Source of the DNA: Ceratodon purpureus
Taxonomy: Eukaryota > Streptophyta > Bryopsida > Pseudoditrichales > Ditrichaceae
DNA length: 64,000 nucleotides
NCBI GenBank assembly: GCA_014871385.1
Contig: CM026428.1
Location: 16,354,162 to 16,418,161, forward strand
Direction of reading: 5' to 3'
Within the stretch, counting starts at the first letter, position 1. Each line of letters starts with the position of its first letter. Under the pieces are notes generated by a model. It made no database searches. It was not told the DNA's origin and worked only from the letters and a program-made list of their open reading frames with translations. Below, one piece after another: positions 1 through 11,000 of this stretch. A program made the position numbers and the translations under genes.

Positions 1-2566
1 GTCCCGTGACTTATAGTGGCTGGACACCCCACTGTTCCTATCTACCACCCGAGAAGTGGAGTAATAATCCTTCCGTACGGCTAGGGACCGGTCCGGATAA
101 CTACTCAATGCCGGTTACGAGTACGGAAATCATACTACAATGACATCACCTTACGGCTGCACGGTATTCTACTATACTATCTCCCTTCCGGATTGGTTCG
201 CAGTAAGACATCCGGCTTTTATCCCATCTACAGGAAGCGACCGGTCCGTTTCCGGATCCCGGTGTACACACGGCTCTCCGTGTCCTTGAGACTACCAGCC
301 CTGCTGCAATACGTCTCTCCTTCCCTACGGGCTCCTTCCGGGACTGGAAACCGTCAACACTCGACGCTTGACACCTCCCCAGTCTCTCCGGGCGCTCTCC
401 TGACCTTCCTACTGTTCAACACTCCTCCGGAACACTACTGAAGACAATAGAACCACAAACCATACGGCAACGGACCCGTCAGCAGCCGGTTGACACAACA
501 AATCAAAAAGTATATTCTCAATTGCAACAACAAAACGGCGTACAAAAACAAGGCCCCGGCCTTGGAAAAACGTCTATCTTAAATACTAAAACCTATCGGT
601 TCCTAAAGCGACCAAGTGGCCCACCGAGATCCAGAAATTCCGGATCTTGGATCCGGAAATCCCGGACCGGTGGCCGCCTTCTATTCCTAGTTACTGCCGC
701 TATCTATCCGGATTGGCAGCCGGGTGCACTGGAGCCCCATCGTTAGTCGCTGCCATTTTATCCGGTCCTTATCCTAAAATCCTACTCCTTGTGCTTATCG
801 AGCCGGGGACTGTGCCGGGTTCCGTCCAACCGTTCCTTCTTCTGTACCCGCTTCAGTTTCTTCAACGGGGGGTCTTCTTCCGGAGCCGCAGATGCTGACG
901 GCTCACTGGACTTCCGGGATCGTTCTGCTTGAGCTGCCGGGGATGGAGATCGTGCCGCCACCGGAACTGCGCTGAGATCCACCTGGAGCGTTTCCGGAGA
1001 TCCCTGTACCGGTATAAAATCTGACGGTGGTGGTCTCTGGTCCGGTTCCAAGGGAATGTTTCCGGGGTTAACAGTCTCGACTCCATCCAAGTTGGGTAGA
1101 GTGTGCAGACTGCTCAAGGTGTCCGGAATAGGATCCTCCAGCGGGTGTCCTATCTCCTGTTGGGCGGGCCGGATGGCCGACCGTATCGGAGAGGCTGGAG
1201 GTGGCACCGGTGCCGGTTCCCTGGTTGGGGACGGTGGTCTGGGATCCTCTTGATTTGCCGGTGGCCCTGATGACGGACCGGCCTCTGCGTAACCGAGGAT
1301 TTCCACCAGGTTCTTCATCATCATCCATGTGTCCCTCATCACCTGTGTCCGGTCGTGCATGAACTTTATAATATTCTTCGTAGTCGGATCCGGTTGACGG
1401 GTCAGGAAAGCCTGGTAAACGGCGCACTGATTGGCCACATCTACCGGAAGAGCTAAAGTGGCCTTGATCTCAGCGACCGACCGGATGGCCTCGACTGCCC
1501 GGTCACGGGCGTCATTGAAATCCTTCCGGGCATCACGCACCTCCTCCTCGAGCTTCCGATTCGTCTCCCGGTACTTCGCCAGCCGGTCCATGTGCTTCTC
1601 CTGGAGACCGGCCAAGTCCCGGTGCTTGCGAAGAATGTTCAGGCAATCCTCCAACCGGTCCGAACCCGTAAGGATCATTACTTCCCTAGCCAACCGGCCC
1701 TCCGCCTTCCTAGTCGACTGTAAGAACCGGGCATATGTCGTTGCCTGCTCCGATAGGTTAACTAAGTCCTGGTACGGATCTCCGGTGTGCTCCGGTGGTC
1801 CGGTGGGCTGTTGGATCTCCGTGTTCAGGGTTCGCTTGGCCGGTGCGGGAGTCCGAGGTGATCCGGACGGCTGTCCCTTTTCCGGGCTAGGACGGGGTCT
1901 CTTAGCCGGCGTGGGGGAGACCTCAATAACATCATCATCATCTTCCTGTTCGGACACTTCTTCCGGCTCATCGAACTGCTGATAGCTTAAGAGCTCATCG
2001 TACTCCCGGACCTCTTCAGCACTCAACAGTCCCTTAGTACGGTAGAGGTGAATGAGGAAAGACGGAAGGCAGGTGGCCTGCTTCTTGGTCTTCCGGAGAT
2101 TGGCCACCTGTCGGTCGACTATCGTCTTCATCATGACCCCCCAGTCCACCGTGAATTCACCGATCATGGCCCCAATGAAAACGGACGCCCACTTGTTGGT
2201 GATCCGTTTGGGCTTTTCCGGATGGAAAATAGGGTTCATAAACCCTACTACTCTCCGGGCCTCCGGATCAGCAATGTCATCCAGCCCCCATCCTTCTCTC
2301 GGGTCTCCGGTCCCCTTGAGGTACTGATGTACGAAGTCCCGGGGCTCCGGCGTCGAGACCTCGCCTCCGGAGTTCTTGAACCCATACGTCTCCCTCCAGA
2401 GTTGTGCCGTCCACTTATCCGGCTCTCCCCGGATAGTTCCTCGATGCTCGGGATTCTTGACGAGGATCTCCTGGGCCGGAAGGGCATTCTTCCAACCCCA
2501 TGCCTTGTCCAGTAGGACCTCACAACCCATAGACTCTAAGGCGGTCCGGAGGAGCTCCTTCTCCTT
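1..2566 (-). repeat. 3' LTR of element 2, distal part
   Basis: Bases 1-2566 correspond to 22753-25318 in the right-hand LTR at a constant offset of 22752, with equal length; the only mismatch I noticed is at position 1. The match breaks exactly at 2567, where element 1 begins, and resumes at 15938. The last five bases (2562-2566, TCCTT) are one copy of the target duplication of element 1. Confidence 0.93.
782..2566 (-). pseudogene. LTR-encoded ORF of element 2, 5' end removed by element 1
   Basis: This is the second copy of the element 2 LTR ORF (intact copy 23534-25402). Element 1 inserted at about codon 28-29, so the true start lies across the insertion at 15938 and beyond. An open frame of 614 codons still exists from 2626, but its first 20 or so codons come from the antisense of the element 1 LTR; that reading frame is a chimera made by the insertion. 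The body keeps the conserved domain, the coiled-coil segment and the basic C-terminal tail. Confidence 0.85.
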
Positions 2567-2931
2567 TGTGGGATCCGAGAAACTCAGAATAAACCGGAAG
2601 AGCCCCAGCCGGCGTAAGTATTCCATTTATTTTTCATTTTTTTGGTTAATTAGGTAAAAACTGGCCAGACACTAGCAGCATTAGTAGTTAACGCAAATCG
2701 GATACTCCAGAAACGTTAAAACAGTTAACGTAGGAAGTGTCCCCGGAACCTGGATTCCGGAAACTCGGAAGATAAGATACGGAACGGGTGGACGATCCGA
2801 GTACTGACCGTTACTGTAACCGCGTCAAGGATCCGAAGCGACGCGGAAGTCATCATGACTCGGATAGGCGTTTACCCCGGTACGTGGGCGGCTGCAATTA
2901 CGGGCCGCCACAGCGTTTATTATGCCTGGGG

Positions 2932-2938
2932 TATATAA
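2932..2938 (+). promoter_or_regulatory. TATA box of the element 1 LTR promoter
   Basis: TATATAA in the context GGGGTATATAAGCG lies 159 bp before the LTR ORF start. Transcription would be expected to begin about 30 bp downstream, near 2965, making the LTR ORF the first reading frame of the RNA. The same motif recurs at 12645-12651 in the 3' LTR. Inferred from motif and position only. Confidence 0.6.
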
Positions 2939-3090
2939 GCGAGGGTGTTAGGGTTTGGAGTTCCTTTTTGCGAACTGGGAGTAGAGAGTGAAAGAGCGGT
3001 GAGGTGTCCTTGTCTTTTCCGATTCACCGGCAGTTGGATTGCCGGGTTTCTTGCTGTCGGATCGTAGAGGGAGAGAAGTGAGGAGTAGAG

Positions 3091-5286
3091 ATGGCGCGCG
3101 TACAGTGTTGCGTCCTTAGCCCCGGAACTCCAGTGAAGGAATCGGATATGGAGGAACTGATCACCGACCTCACTCGGATGAGGTGTGAGGGACTGCTGGC
3201 ACGGCCGTGGTTACTAAAGAGTGAGGTGATGGTGAGGGAGGTCCTGGAAGGTCCGGACAACCGGTGGGATAAAACGATCCGAGGCAAGCCCACGCTGTGG
3301 AATGCGGAACAGTGGGCGGAAGCTTACGGTTTCGAACAGAAGGGACTCCTTTGGGCGACCCGGACGGATCAGTACGTGCAGGATAGGTTCCACGGGAAGA
3401 TCCATAGGAATAATGGATACGAGATAGACGCCTGCAAGGATAGGAGGCAGAGGCAGGTCTTAGCCTTCCTCGTTCCGATCCTGTATCCGCAGAAACCGGC
3501 GCAAGTTACCATTACGGTCGGGAATACCATCCTCGGAGCGTATACGGGAGAACGTCCGGTGAATTGGGCTGCACTCATGGCGGAAGTGGTGCAGAAGATG
3601 GTTCCGACGATCGGAAAGAAGCCGACCCCACTCTCCCCTTACCTCTTTCACCTTTACCATGCGAATGACTTGCTGACCGATAAAGAGGACGAGACGTATA
3701 CGCACGCGAAGAACTGCCTCAACTTCTCGGAGATCCCGCCCGGAATGGAACCCGATCCGCGAGGTGAGCCCTCTGATACAACGGACTCGGAGGATGAGGA
3801 CGATACGAGGGAAGTTCCGAATCCTGGCGCTGCTAGGGCTCAGTCCAGATCGCGATCGGAGCAGCCTGCGTCACGACATGCGGAGCCGTCTACGGCCCGG
3901 GGAGATCCGGAACGGAGAGAGGTCAGTTCCGATCGGGGATTTCCGGTGGACCTGTTTCGGGGGATTCGGGAGGAGACTCACCGGGCTCAAGCTTCTTATG
4001 ATCGGATCGAAACCCTGTTCCGGAGGGTCTGTACAGCGCTGGGAGGGTGCTTACCGGAAGAGGTGATCCGAGAAGTGGAGTTGTTGAAGGATGCCCCAAC
4101 TCTCCGGAGTGAGAAGAAGCGGCTGGAGCTTCAGTTGCAGGAGTTGACGAAGGAGCTGGCGGCAAAGAGTGACGAGATCCGAAAGTTCCACGCCGAGCAG
4201 GAGGAGACTTTGGGGGAGCTTCGGAAGTTGGTGGGAAGTTCGGGAGCGGTAATCAACAAGGCCCGGCTGTTTGATGAGAACGTGGTGCAGCCGGCTGATT
4301 TCGAGGACAAGCAGAAGATCATCAAGATCCTCTCCAAATGCGAGCATTCGATGAACATGATCCTGAAGAAGGTCCGGCAGCTGCTCAATCCGAGCACCGG
4401 AAGTCCCAGTCTCGTAGTCACTGGCCGAGGTCTTCCGCTCCCCGGATCGCCCTCTCGTGCCGTGGTAGGAGAATCACGCGGAGTGGGGTTCCGAACCCCG
4501 ATAGGGAGTAACCTCCAAGCAGCAGAACAGATGACGGCCGAAGAAGCCGCCATGACAAATCGGACGATTGCGGAGGCGATCCGGGAAGTCCAAGCACAGG
4601 CGGTGTCACCCGGAACCAGTACAGTCCAGCAGAGCTGCGCGATCCCCACCGGACAGGTGGAGGTGACCGGAACGACAGTCACCGAGAGGCGGATCGAGGA
4701 GAGGACGGTTTCGGAACAGGTGACTCGGACCGTGCCGCCGGATGTTCTTCCACGACTCGGAGATGAAGTGATCATTGCGAATTACCGAGGGGAGGTAGCG
4801 GGACCGGAATGGGGACGACCTATTTCACCACCCGGACGGACCCGAGTAACTCAGGAGGGGGGATTGACCCCTTCACCCACAGCCAAGACCGGAACGGTGA
4901 CGCCTACTCCCACCGGAACGCCAGCAGCAGGTTCCCCTCAGAACACTGTCGGTGAGTTCCGGAGGTTGCGGAAAAGGAAGGAGCCGATTACGATTTCCGA
5001 GTCCGATTCAGAGACGCATGGGAGCTCTCCGGTCAGGACCACCGGAACTGAAACTCAGACTCCGACGTCCGGAACTCCCCCCGCACATATGATTCCGAAA
5101 TCGCCCAATTCTCCCAAGCCCCGGATCGTTACCCGGTTGTCTTTGGAGGCTCAGGAGAGGGAGTCAAAGGCGGAACGGAGTGCTAGGCGCAAGGCGGCAC
5201 GAGCAGCAGGGGCGGGCGGATCAGAGCCGCGGGTGACCAGGTCGAAGGATCGCGAGCAGGAGAGCCACAAGAAGACAAAGAAGTGA
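3091..5286 (+). CDS. LTR-encoded protein of element 1 (731 aa, unknown function)
   Basis: An intact ORF lying wholly inside the 5' LTR. The ATG is in a strong context (G at -3, G at +4). Residues 1-200 form a conserved domain shared with the 622-aa LTR ORF of element 2: residues 62-81 here (TIRGKPTLWNAEQWAEAYGF) match residues 72-91 there, VNW at 157-159 matches VDW at 168-170, and 181-195 (LSPYLFHLYHANDLL) matches 195-209. An acidic, low-complexity stretch follows, then a predicted coiled coil (about 320-390), a long Pro/Ser/Thr-rich region and a basic tail ending SHKKTKK. No protease, polymerase, zinc knuckle or membrane segment is visible. The N-terminal pattern loosely recalls the 'putative plant transposon protein' domain found in other plant retroelement extra ORFs; that is a guess to test by structure search. 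Divergence between the two families with shared motifs suggests selection on the protein. Confidence 0.8.
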   Translation: MARVQCCVLSPGTPVKESDMEELITDLTRMRCEGLLARPWLLKSEVMVREVLEGPDNRWDKTIRGKPTLWNAEQWAEAYGFEQKGLLWATRTDQYVQDRFHGKIHRNNGYEIDACKDRRQRQVLAFLVPILYPQKPAQVTITVGNTILGAYTGERPVNWAALMAEVVQKMVPTIGKKPTPLSPYLFHLYHANDLLTDKEDETYTHAKNCLNFSEIPPGMEPDPRGEPSDTTDSEDEDDTREVPNPGAARAQSRSRSEQPASRHAEPSTARGDPERREVSSDRGFPVDLFRGIREETHRAQASYDRIETLFRRVCTALGGCLPEEVIREVELLKDAPTLRSEKKRLELQLQELTKELAAKSDEIRKFHAEQEETLGELRKLVGSSGAVINKARLFDENVVQPADFEDKQKIIKILSKCEHSMNMILKKVRQLLNPSTGSPSLVVTGRGLPLPGSPSRAVVGESRGVGFRTPIGSNLQAAEQMTAEEAAMTNRTIAEAIREVQAQAVSPGTSTVQQSCAIPTGQVEVTGTTVTERRIEERTVSEQVTRTVPPDVLPRLGDEVIIANYRGEVAGPEWGRPISPPGRTRVTQEGGLTPSPTAKTGTVTPTPTGTPAAGSPQNTVGEFRRLRKRKEPITISESDSETHGSSPVRTTGTETQTPTSGTPPAHMIPKSPNSPKPRIVTRLSLEAQERESKAERSARRKAARAAGAGGSEPRVTRSKDREQESHKKTKK

Positions 5287-5500
5287 TAGATTCCTCTCAC
5301 TGCCACTTGTCGTAACTTTCCGGATTTATAGGAGTAGATTCCGGATCGGGAGATCCGTCCTAGTCGTAAAGTAGAATTCTAGGTAGGTAGTTAGGGATTA
5401 GGGTTTTGATTGAACTGCCGGCGCCGCCGCTTTTGTGAAGCCCCTGCTTACTTAAACCGGGCAGGCGATGCGGTCCGGGTCTTCGTTTTGCATGTTTTCC

Positions 5501-5545
5501 CCCTATATTCCTTATCAGTAAAGTATTTGTGTTTTGTAAGTACTG
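5501..5545 (+). terminator. Candidate polyadenylation region in the element 1 LTR
   Basis: Downstream of the LTR ORF there is CAGTAAAG followed by TTTGTGTTTTGTAAG, which resembles a plant near-upstream element plus T/G-rich cleavage region. If used, the R region (start site near 2965 to about 5545) would contain the entire LTR ORF. Motif-based and uncertain. Confidence 0.3.
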
Positions 5546-6232
5546 TGCGTGATTTCCCGCTAAGTGTGAATGATCCGGGAAGGATATGAGAGTTCCGCTG
5601 TAGCTCGGATAGGAAGGTGATGGGAGTTGCGACGAGACCCGAATCGGAAAGGAAATGGGATTGAGCGGAAAGATTTAGCGGATTGTCGTAGGAGTGAAGC
5701 CTCACTGTTCCGTCCCCAAATCAACCTCATACGGAATAGCCGTCGCTAGGGTCGAAGCGGATCAAGAACTACTTGGTCGGGCTCCCTGAACTTCTGAAGA
5801 GGTTCCGTGCATAGTGAGAGGGGGGGGAATCGGAACGTGGTACGGGTCGCCTAGGGATAATCGGACCCTGGTTCTCCCAGATCCGGAATGGTTTGTCGTT
5901 GTAGTCCCACGGATCGGAGAGGATCGTTTGTGTGACCTGCTGGCCAGAGTACTCTAGGACAGTTGTGAGACGGTAACTGATCCGAGACGTTGGGGTTTGT
6001 GGACAAAACACCTAATGAGAGAAGAATAGAGAAGGAGATAGTTCGGGAGTTACGTTCCGAAGACACTATCCGAGCAGTGGCAAGGCTCGGAACGATTAGA
6101 AGTAACTACTTGGTGAAACACTATTGAATCCCTGGACGATACTCGGAACCTAGTGACAGTACGGAAGTTTACGCTCAATTAGAGCACTATCCGGATGTTA
6201 GTTGCGTTTCCGTGTTCCGACACGTAAAAATC

Positions 6233-6250
6233 TGGCGCCGCTGCCGGGGA
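6233..6250 (+). other. Primer binding site, tRNA-Asp type
   Basis: TGGCGCCGCTGCCGGGGA begins 10 bp after the LTR end. It is complementary to the 3' end of plant tRNA-Asp apart from one T-to-C difference relative to the sequence I know for seed plants. tRNA-Asp priming is typical of the Athila/Tat group. Element 2 carries the identical 18 bases. Confidence 0.88.
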
Positions 6251-6420
6251 TTCGATAAGCTGTGATCCAGGTGGATACTCGGAAGATAAGTGAGCGCAGA
6301 TTTGAAGAAAAGTGGAGTCAGACCGTGAAGGCTTCATTTAGGTGGATATGCGGTAGGCGGAAGTCTTACGTGCAGATCCTGCCTTCCGAGGAATCGGAAG
6401 AAGAATTCCCAATCTCTTCC

Positions 6421-8091
6421 ATGGTTGGGGCGCAACCGGAAGAGTTAGGGGGGAGAAGATCCACTCGGTTGCTACAGAAGAGGGGAAGAGTTTTGGTACA
6501 CGATCTACCGGGAACGAATCTACTTCCCCGGATCCAGACTGCTGTAGAACGAGAAGGAGACGTAATCGTGGTGTCGTTGGCCGGAACCTCCACAGCCGGA
6601 GCAGGTACAGCTCCAGATCCGGAAGAAGAAGAGGTCGTAGCTGACGAAGTCGGAGCCGACGCAGGAGTAGAAGAGGAGACCGAGGAAGAGGAAGAAGACG
6701 AGGAAGACAATCCGATGGCACCCTCTACCCGACTGAAGTACAACCGATTCAAAGGAGACGGAAGTCAAGACGTGGACGAATGGCTCTGTGAGTTCGAATC
6801 CATTGCTCTGGCCAATCAGGAAGATCCGGATGCGAAGAGAAGGATATTCCAAGGTCTTCTGAAGGGAGAAGCTCTACAGTGGTACCAAGACGTTCCGGAA
6901 CGCACACGTAACGACTGGACCAGTTTCGTGACCTTGTTCCGGCGTACGTTCCGTGAGGCCGGAGGAGAGGCTCGCGCGCTCGGAAAGCTGAGTCGTATGA
7001 CGATGAGATCTTCCGAGTCAGTACGAAAGTACAGTCAGAGAGTAAAGGCGCTCATACAGAAACTCACTACAGCCATAGCTCCGAGTGTACAAGTGGAATG
7101 GTTTGTCGCCGGATTCCCAGAGGAGATGGGGTTTCAGATCCGACAAACCCGTCCCGCCACACTTCAGGAAGCCGTGGAAGCGGCTCAGAACTATGAGAAC
7201 TCGGCCCAATCTCTACGGAAGTCTCTGAAGCATACCGAGAAGCGGGGTAAGAAGATCCGGAAGGAGAGAGAGCGCCGGCGGAGGCACGAGTCCTCTTCGG
7301 AAGATTCCGACTCTACCAGTAAGAGCGATTCCACTTCATCCAGTTCCGATCAGTCGGAAGAGGACTCCAGGGGAGCCTCGAAACGCCGAGGCGGCTCCAG
7401 TAGAGACACCCGGCCTAGACGGAACCGAGAGTTGATCAAGGTGAAGGTGGAGGATGACGATTCTCGGAAGGTCATGAAGGAGATGAAGGAGATCCGAGAA
7501 TCGATTGCCGAACTCAACGTCCACCTTTCCGAGAATCGGAAACCTCGTAAGATGATTCCAACCAGCAGAGCTAATGTGTGGTGTGCTAACTGCGGGAAGC
7601 AAGGACATTATCCTCCGGAGTGTACTGAACCCCGCCAGAAACGAATTCACTACGTCCATCCGGAAGAAGAGGTCTACTTTGCCTATCCGGAAGAGGAGGA
7701 ATTTCAGATGGAGGAGTACCAACCTGTGTATCAGGTTCAGACCACTTACGGACGAGGCAAGGCTCCGATCCAGATAGCCCGTCCTCCCGCCGGATACCGG
7801 ATCCCCCAGAACGTTCCGGGTAGGCCGATGTACCCGAAGCCGACCCACGGGTACTGCTTTAACTGTGGAAGCCCGGATCATTACGCACCTAACTGTCCGT
7901 TTGAGCGACAAGGGCAGGGAGCACCGCGGATCCTTCCGTGCCAAAATTGCGGGGAGTACGGTCATACGGCTCCTCATTGTGCCAAACCGGCACAACCCCG
8001 CCCGACTTTCAAACAGGTGGAGGTTCCTCCGAGAGAGATGACTGGGCTAAACTACGGTCACTCGGGTGGGATAGAGAATCCGGACAAATGA
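6421..8091 (+). CDS. gag: Gag polyprotein of element 1
   Basis: The frame is open from 6262, but the first ATG is at 6421; this start gives 556 residues and aligns with the start of element 2 gag (both begin near an E-rich/RRS basic motif). After an acidic N-terminal stretch, residues about 103-260 form the retrotransposon gag (capsid-like) domain, with VDEWLCEFE and GEALQWYQDV. An Arg/Ser/Glu-rich segment follows. Three CCHC zinc knuckles (CX2CX4HX4C) begin near residues 388, 479 and 507, for RNA packaging. The product would form the virus-like particle. The frame ends at a single TGA that runs in frame into pol. Confidence 0.93.
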   Translation: MVGAQPEELGGRRSTRLLQKRGRVLVHDLPGTNLLPRIQTAVEREGDVIVVSLAGTSTAGAGTAPDPEEEEVVADEVGADAGVEEETEEEEEDEEDNPMAPSTRLKYNRFKGDGSQDVDEWLCEFESIALANQEDPDAKRRIFQGLLKGEALQWYQDVPERTRNDWTSFVTLFRRTFREAGGEARALGKLSRMTMRSSESVRKYSQRVKALIQKLTTAIAPSVQVEWFVAGFPEEMGFQIRQTRPATLQEAVEAAQNYENSAQSLRKSLKHTEKRGKKIRKERERRRRHESSSEDSDSTSKSDSTSSSSDQSEEDSRGASKRRGGSSRDTRPRRNRELIKVKVEDDDSRKVMKEMKEIRESIAELNVHLSENRKPRKMIPTSRANVWCANCGKQGHYPPECTEPRQKRIHYVHPEEEVYFAYPEEEEFQMEEYQPVYQVQTTYGRGKAPIQIARPPAGYRIPQNVPGRPMYPKPTHGYCFNCGSPDHYAPNCPFERQGQGAPRILPCQNCGEYGHTAPHCAKPAQPRPTFKQVEVPPREMTGLNYGHSGGIENPDK

Positions 8092-8097
8092 CGGTTC
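8086..8097 (+). promoter_or_regulatory. Probable stop-codon readthrough site between gag and pol (AAA TGA CGG TTC)
   Basis: The gag stop TGA (8089-8091) is followed by CGG TTC and pol continues in the same frame with no usable ATG before the protease. UGA followed by CGG is the type II readthrough context known from several plant RNA viruses (for example tobraviruses and furoviruses). Element 2 has the same stop and CGG, followed by TTA. The role is inferred from context and frame conservation. Confidence 0.75.
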
Positions 8098-11000
8098 GTG
8101 ACGGAACTACAGGAGGGCGCGGAAGTACCAGTACACAGAGTATCAACCCGTAGTTCCGCTAGAGAGCGTGCCCAGGAACCGGAGCTTCCGAAATCCCGGA
8201 AGACCAGGAGGAGGGTAAGATCCAGGAGAGTGGATTCGGATTCAGGATCCGAACCCTCTACGGTAACCAGAGCTTTACCAGAAGAAAATGACCGTCCAAG
8301 AGCGGAAAATGGGGTGGAAGGAGGGAACCTTCCGGAAGATATCAGTGAGGAAGTTCGGAAAGAACTCACGGATCCCCTGGCCCGGAAGATCACCAAGCCT
8401 TCGGTCCGGTTTGATGACGTTCCGGTGGTTATTCCTTCCGATCCCAGAGTGGACGAGTATGACATTCTGGGGGACATCAAATCCCTCAAGGCAAATGTCA
8501 CGATTGGACAGTTGCTCCATGACAATGTGAATTACCAGAAGGTAATCCGAGAGGCATGGACGAAGCGGAGGCGCCGAGGGGTGAAGCTTCCGTCTGTAGC
8601 TACTAACTTCTTACAGGTTGAGGATCACGGAGCCCCGGAACTGACGGTGCTAATAGAAGGATGTGCTATACCGAAAGTTCCGGTAGATGGAGGATCCGGT
8701 GTGAACCTGATGCTGGAAGATACGGCCTTTGAACTCGGATACACCTCGTTCGAATCCACCAATCAGGTGTTACGAATGGCGGATCAATCTAGAGTTAAAC
8801 CCGTGGGAAGGTTGTCCCAGGTTCCGACCACGATCGGAGAGGTAACATACCTCTTGAATTACGTGATAATCCGAGTTAGTACGGGCCGTCCCTTTCCGAT
8901 GTTGTTGGGAAGACCCTGGCTATACATGGCACGAGTCCTCGTTGATTGGGGAGCCAAGGAGTTCGTACTCGGAAAAACCAATCAGCGGATTCCGTGGAAG
9001 ATGGATGGATATCTAGGGGAAACCAGTGGCTCGGATGGGTATACTTCTGATTGGTCTGACCCGGAAGAGGAGGATGACGAAGTATTTAGTTATTTCGTGA
9101 ATCAGTTCTCGGAAGTTACCGAGGATGACTTCCGATTTCATAATCCGATCAGTGAGCAACCCCAACCATCATCGGAGCACGTGAAATTCCCGGTACCGGA
9201 GGATCGCTCTCTCGGAGAAGGAAGTGTTCCACTCTCAGCCGAATGGTTCCGACAACAGGTCGAGGAGGGAAACCTGCCCGCCATGGGTCTCGATCCGGAC
9301 ACCCCTGTCCGGGTGTGGAGCGCATGGACGGATCAGGGAGAGGAACAGGAATCGGAGCGAGTCAAGAACGTTGTGAAACCGTCCGACTATGAGAAGGTGG
9401 AAGTAGCCCCCGGAAAGACATTTCTGCTAGGGCGAAGCATGAGCAAGGAGCAGAGAAAGGAGTATGTGGATTTACTAAAGGAATATTTAGACGTATTCGC
9501 TTGGTCACCATCCGACCTCAAGGGAATACCTCCGGAACTCGGCCAACATCATATAGACTTGGTTGACGGATCAGTTCCGGTCAGACAACGCCAGTACAGG
9601 CTCAATCCGAAGTATTCTCTGATGGTGAAGGAAGAGATCGATAGCCTCCTGAAAGCCGGATTCATTTATCCAGTAAATAATTCCGAGTGGGTATCGCCCA
9701 TAGTCGTCGTTCCGAAGAAGGTTGGCTCGGATGGGAAAGTCAAGATCCGAGTTTGTCAAGATTTCCGGAAACTGAATGCGGCCACAAAGAAGGATTACTT
9801 TCCGTTACCTTTTACGGACATTATCCTCGACCACGTGGCAGGGCAGGAGTGCTACAGCTTTCTTGATGGGTTTTCCGGTTACAACCAGGTGTCGATCCGG
9901 GAAGAAGATCAGCTGAAGACGACCTTCACCACGGAATGGGGGACGTTCGCCTTCAACAGAATGCCCTTCGGACTGTGTAACGCTCCCGGAACATTCCAAA
10001 GGCTGATGGTGGATATTTTCCGAGATTTCTTGAGGCATTTTCTAGAAGTCTTCATCGATGACTTCGCGGTGTTCAGTAAGTGGAAGGAACATCTCGAGTA
10101 CCTCCGAAGGACCTTCCAGAGGTGCAGGGAAACCGGACTGAAATTACACCCCGGAAAATGTTTTATGGGGATGATTTCCGGAATTCTTCTCGGGCACATC
10201 GTAAGTCGGAACGGGTTGGAAGTCGATTCGGATAAGGTACGAGCTATCCTTATTCTAGTGTCTCCCACCAACGTCCGAGAGGTCCGGGGATTCCTAGGAT
10301 GCGTCGGATACTACAGGAGGTTTATTATTGCGTATGCCAAATTGGCAGCCCCATTAACGGAACTGTTGAAGAAGGAAGAAGAGTTTTTGTGGACGGAACG
10401 GAGACAGCAAGCGTTCGAGGAACTGAAGAAGGCCCTGACCACCGCTCCGATCCTATCAGCACCGGATTGGTCGAAGGAATTCCATGTGACAATCGACGCT
10501 TCCGGGTGGTGCCTGGGGGCGATTCTGTGGCAGCAAGGGGAGGATCGGAAGGAGCATCCGATCTATTATGCTAGCAGGCAGATGAGCCTTGCGGAACGGA
10601 AATATACTACCACTGAACGGGAAGCCTTGGCGGTAGTATACGCCTGCAAGAAGTTCCGACACTACCTTCTCGGATACAAGATCGTGTTCCATACGGATCA
10701 TGACTCCCTGAAGTATTTGGTGAACAAACCGGATCTCTCAGGGCGTATTGCACGATGGATCTTGCTGCTCCAGGAATTCAACTACGAGGTGGTAGTGAAA
10801 CCGGGTAAGGCCAATGCCAACGCGGACTACCTGTCAAGGATGCGAGGCCCGGAAGCAGTCTCGGACATCACCGCCACGTTCCCGGATGAGTTTCCGGAAG
10901 AGGCGGAGGTATTTCACATTTCCGGAACGGAGAACTCCGATTATTCAGAGATTATCCAGTATTTAACACAACGGAGGTACCCGGAGGGATTTACGCGGGA

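Larger units (their letters stand above)
2567..6222 (+). repeat. 5' LTR of element 1 (3656 bp)
   Basis: Direct repeat of 12280-15932 at an offset of 9713 for the first 1.9 kb, with TG...CA ends. It contains a TATA box at 2932, a 731-codon sense ORF at 3091-5286 and about 0.9 kb of non-coding sequence after it. Plant gypsy LTRs are often long, but a long sense ORF inside the LTR is uncommon. Confidence 0.95.

Noticed and set aside
782..2626. 614-codon frame as an independent gene
   Set aside because: Its beginning is antisense LTR of element 1 and the rest is the LTR ORF of element 2; annotated as a disrupted copy.
6262..6420. Gag start at 6262
   Set aside because: The codon is GTG; the first ATG (6421) matches the start of element 2 gag.
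6338..6752. Antisense frames of about 128 codons opposite gag
   Set aside because: They are Leu/Ser-rich mirror images of the acidic gag stretch, without their own domains.
8098..8100. Independent pol start at GTG 8098
   Set aside because: GTG starts are rare in plants, and the gag and pol frames coincide with a leaky-stop context, so readthrough is preferred.
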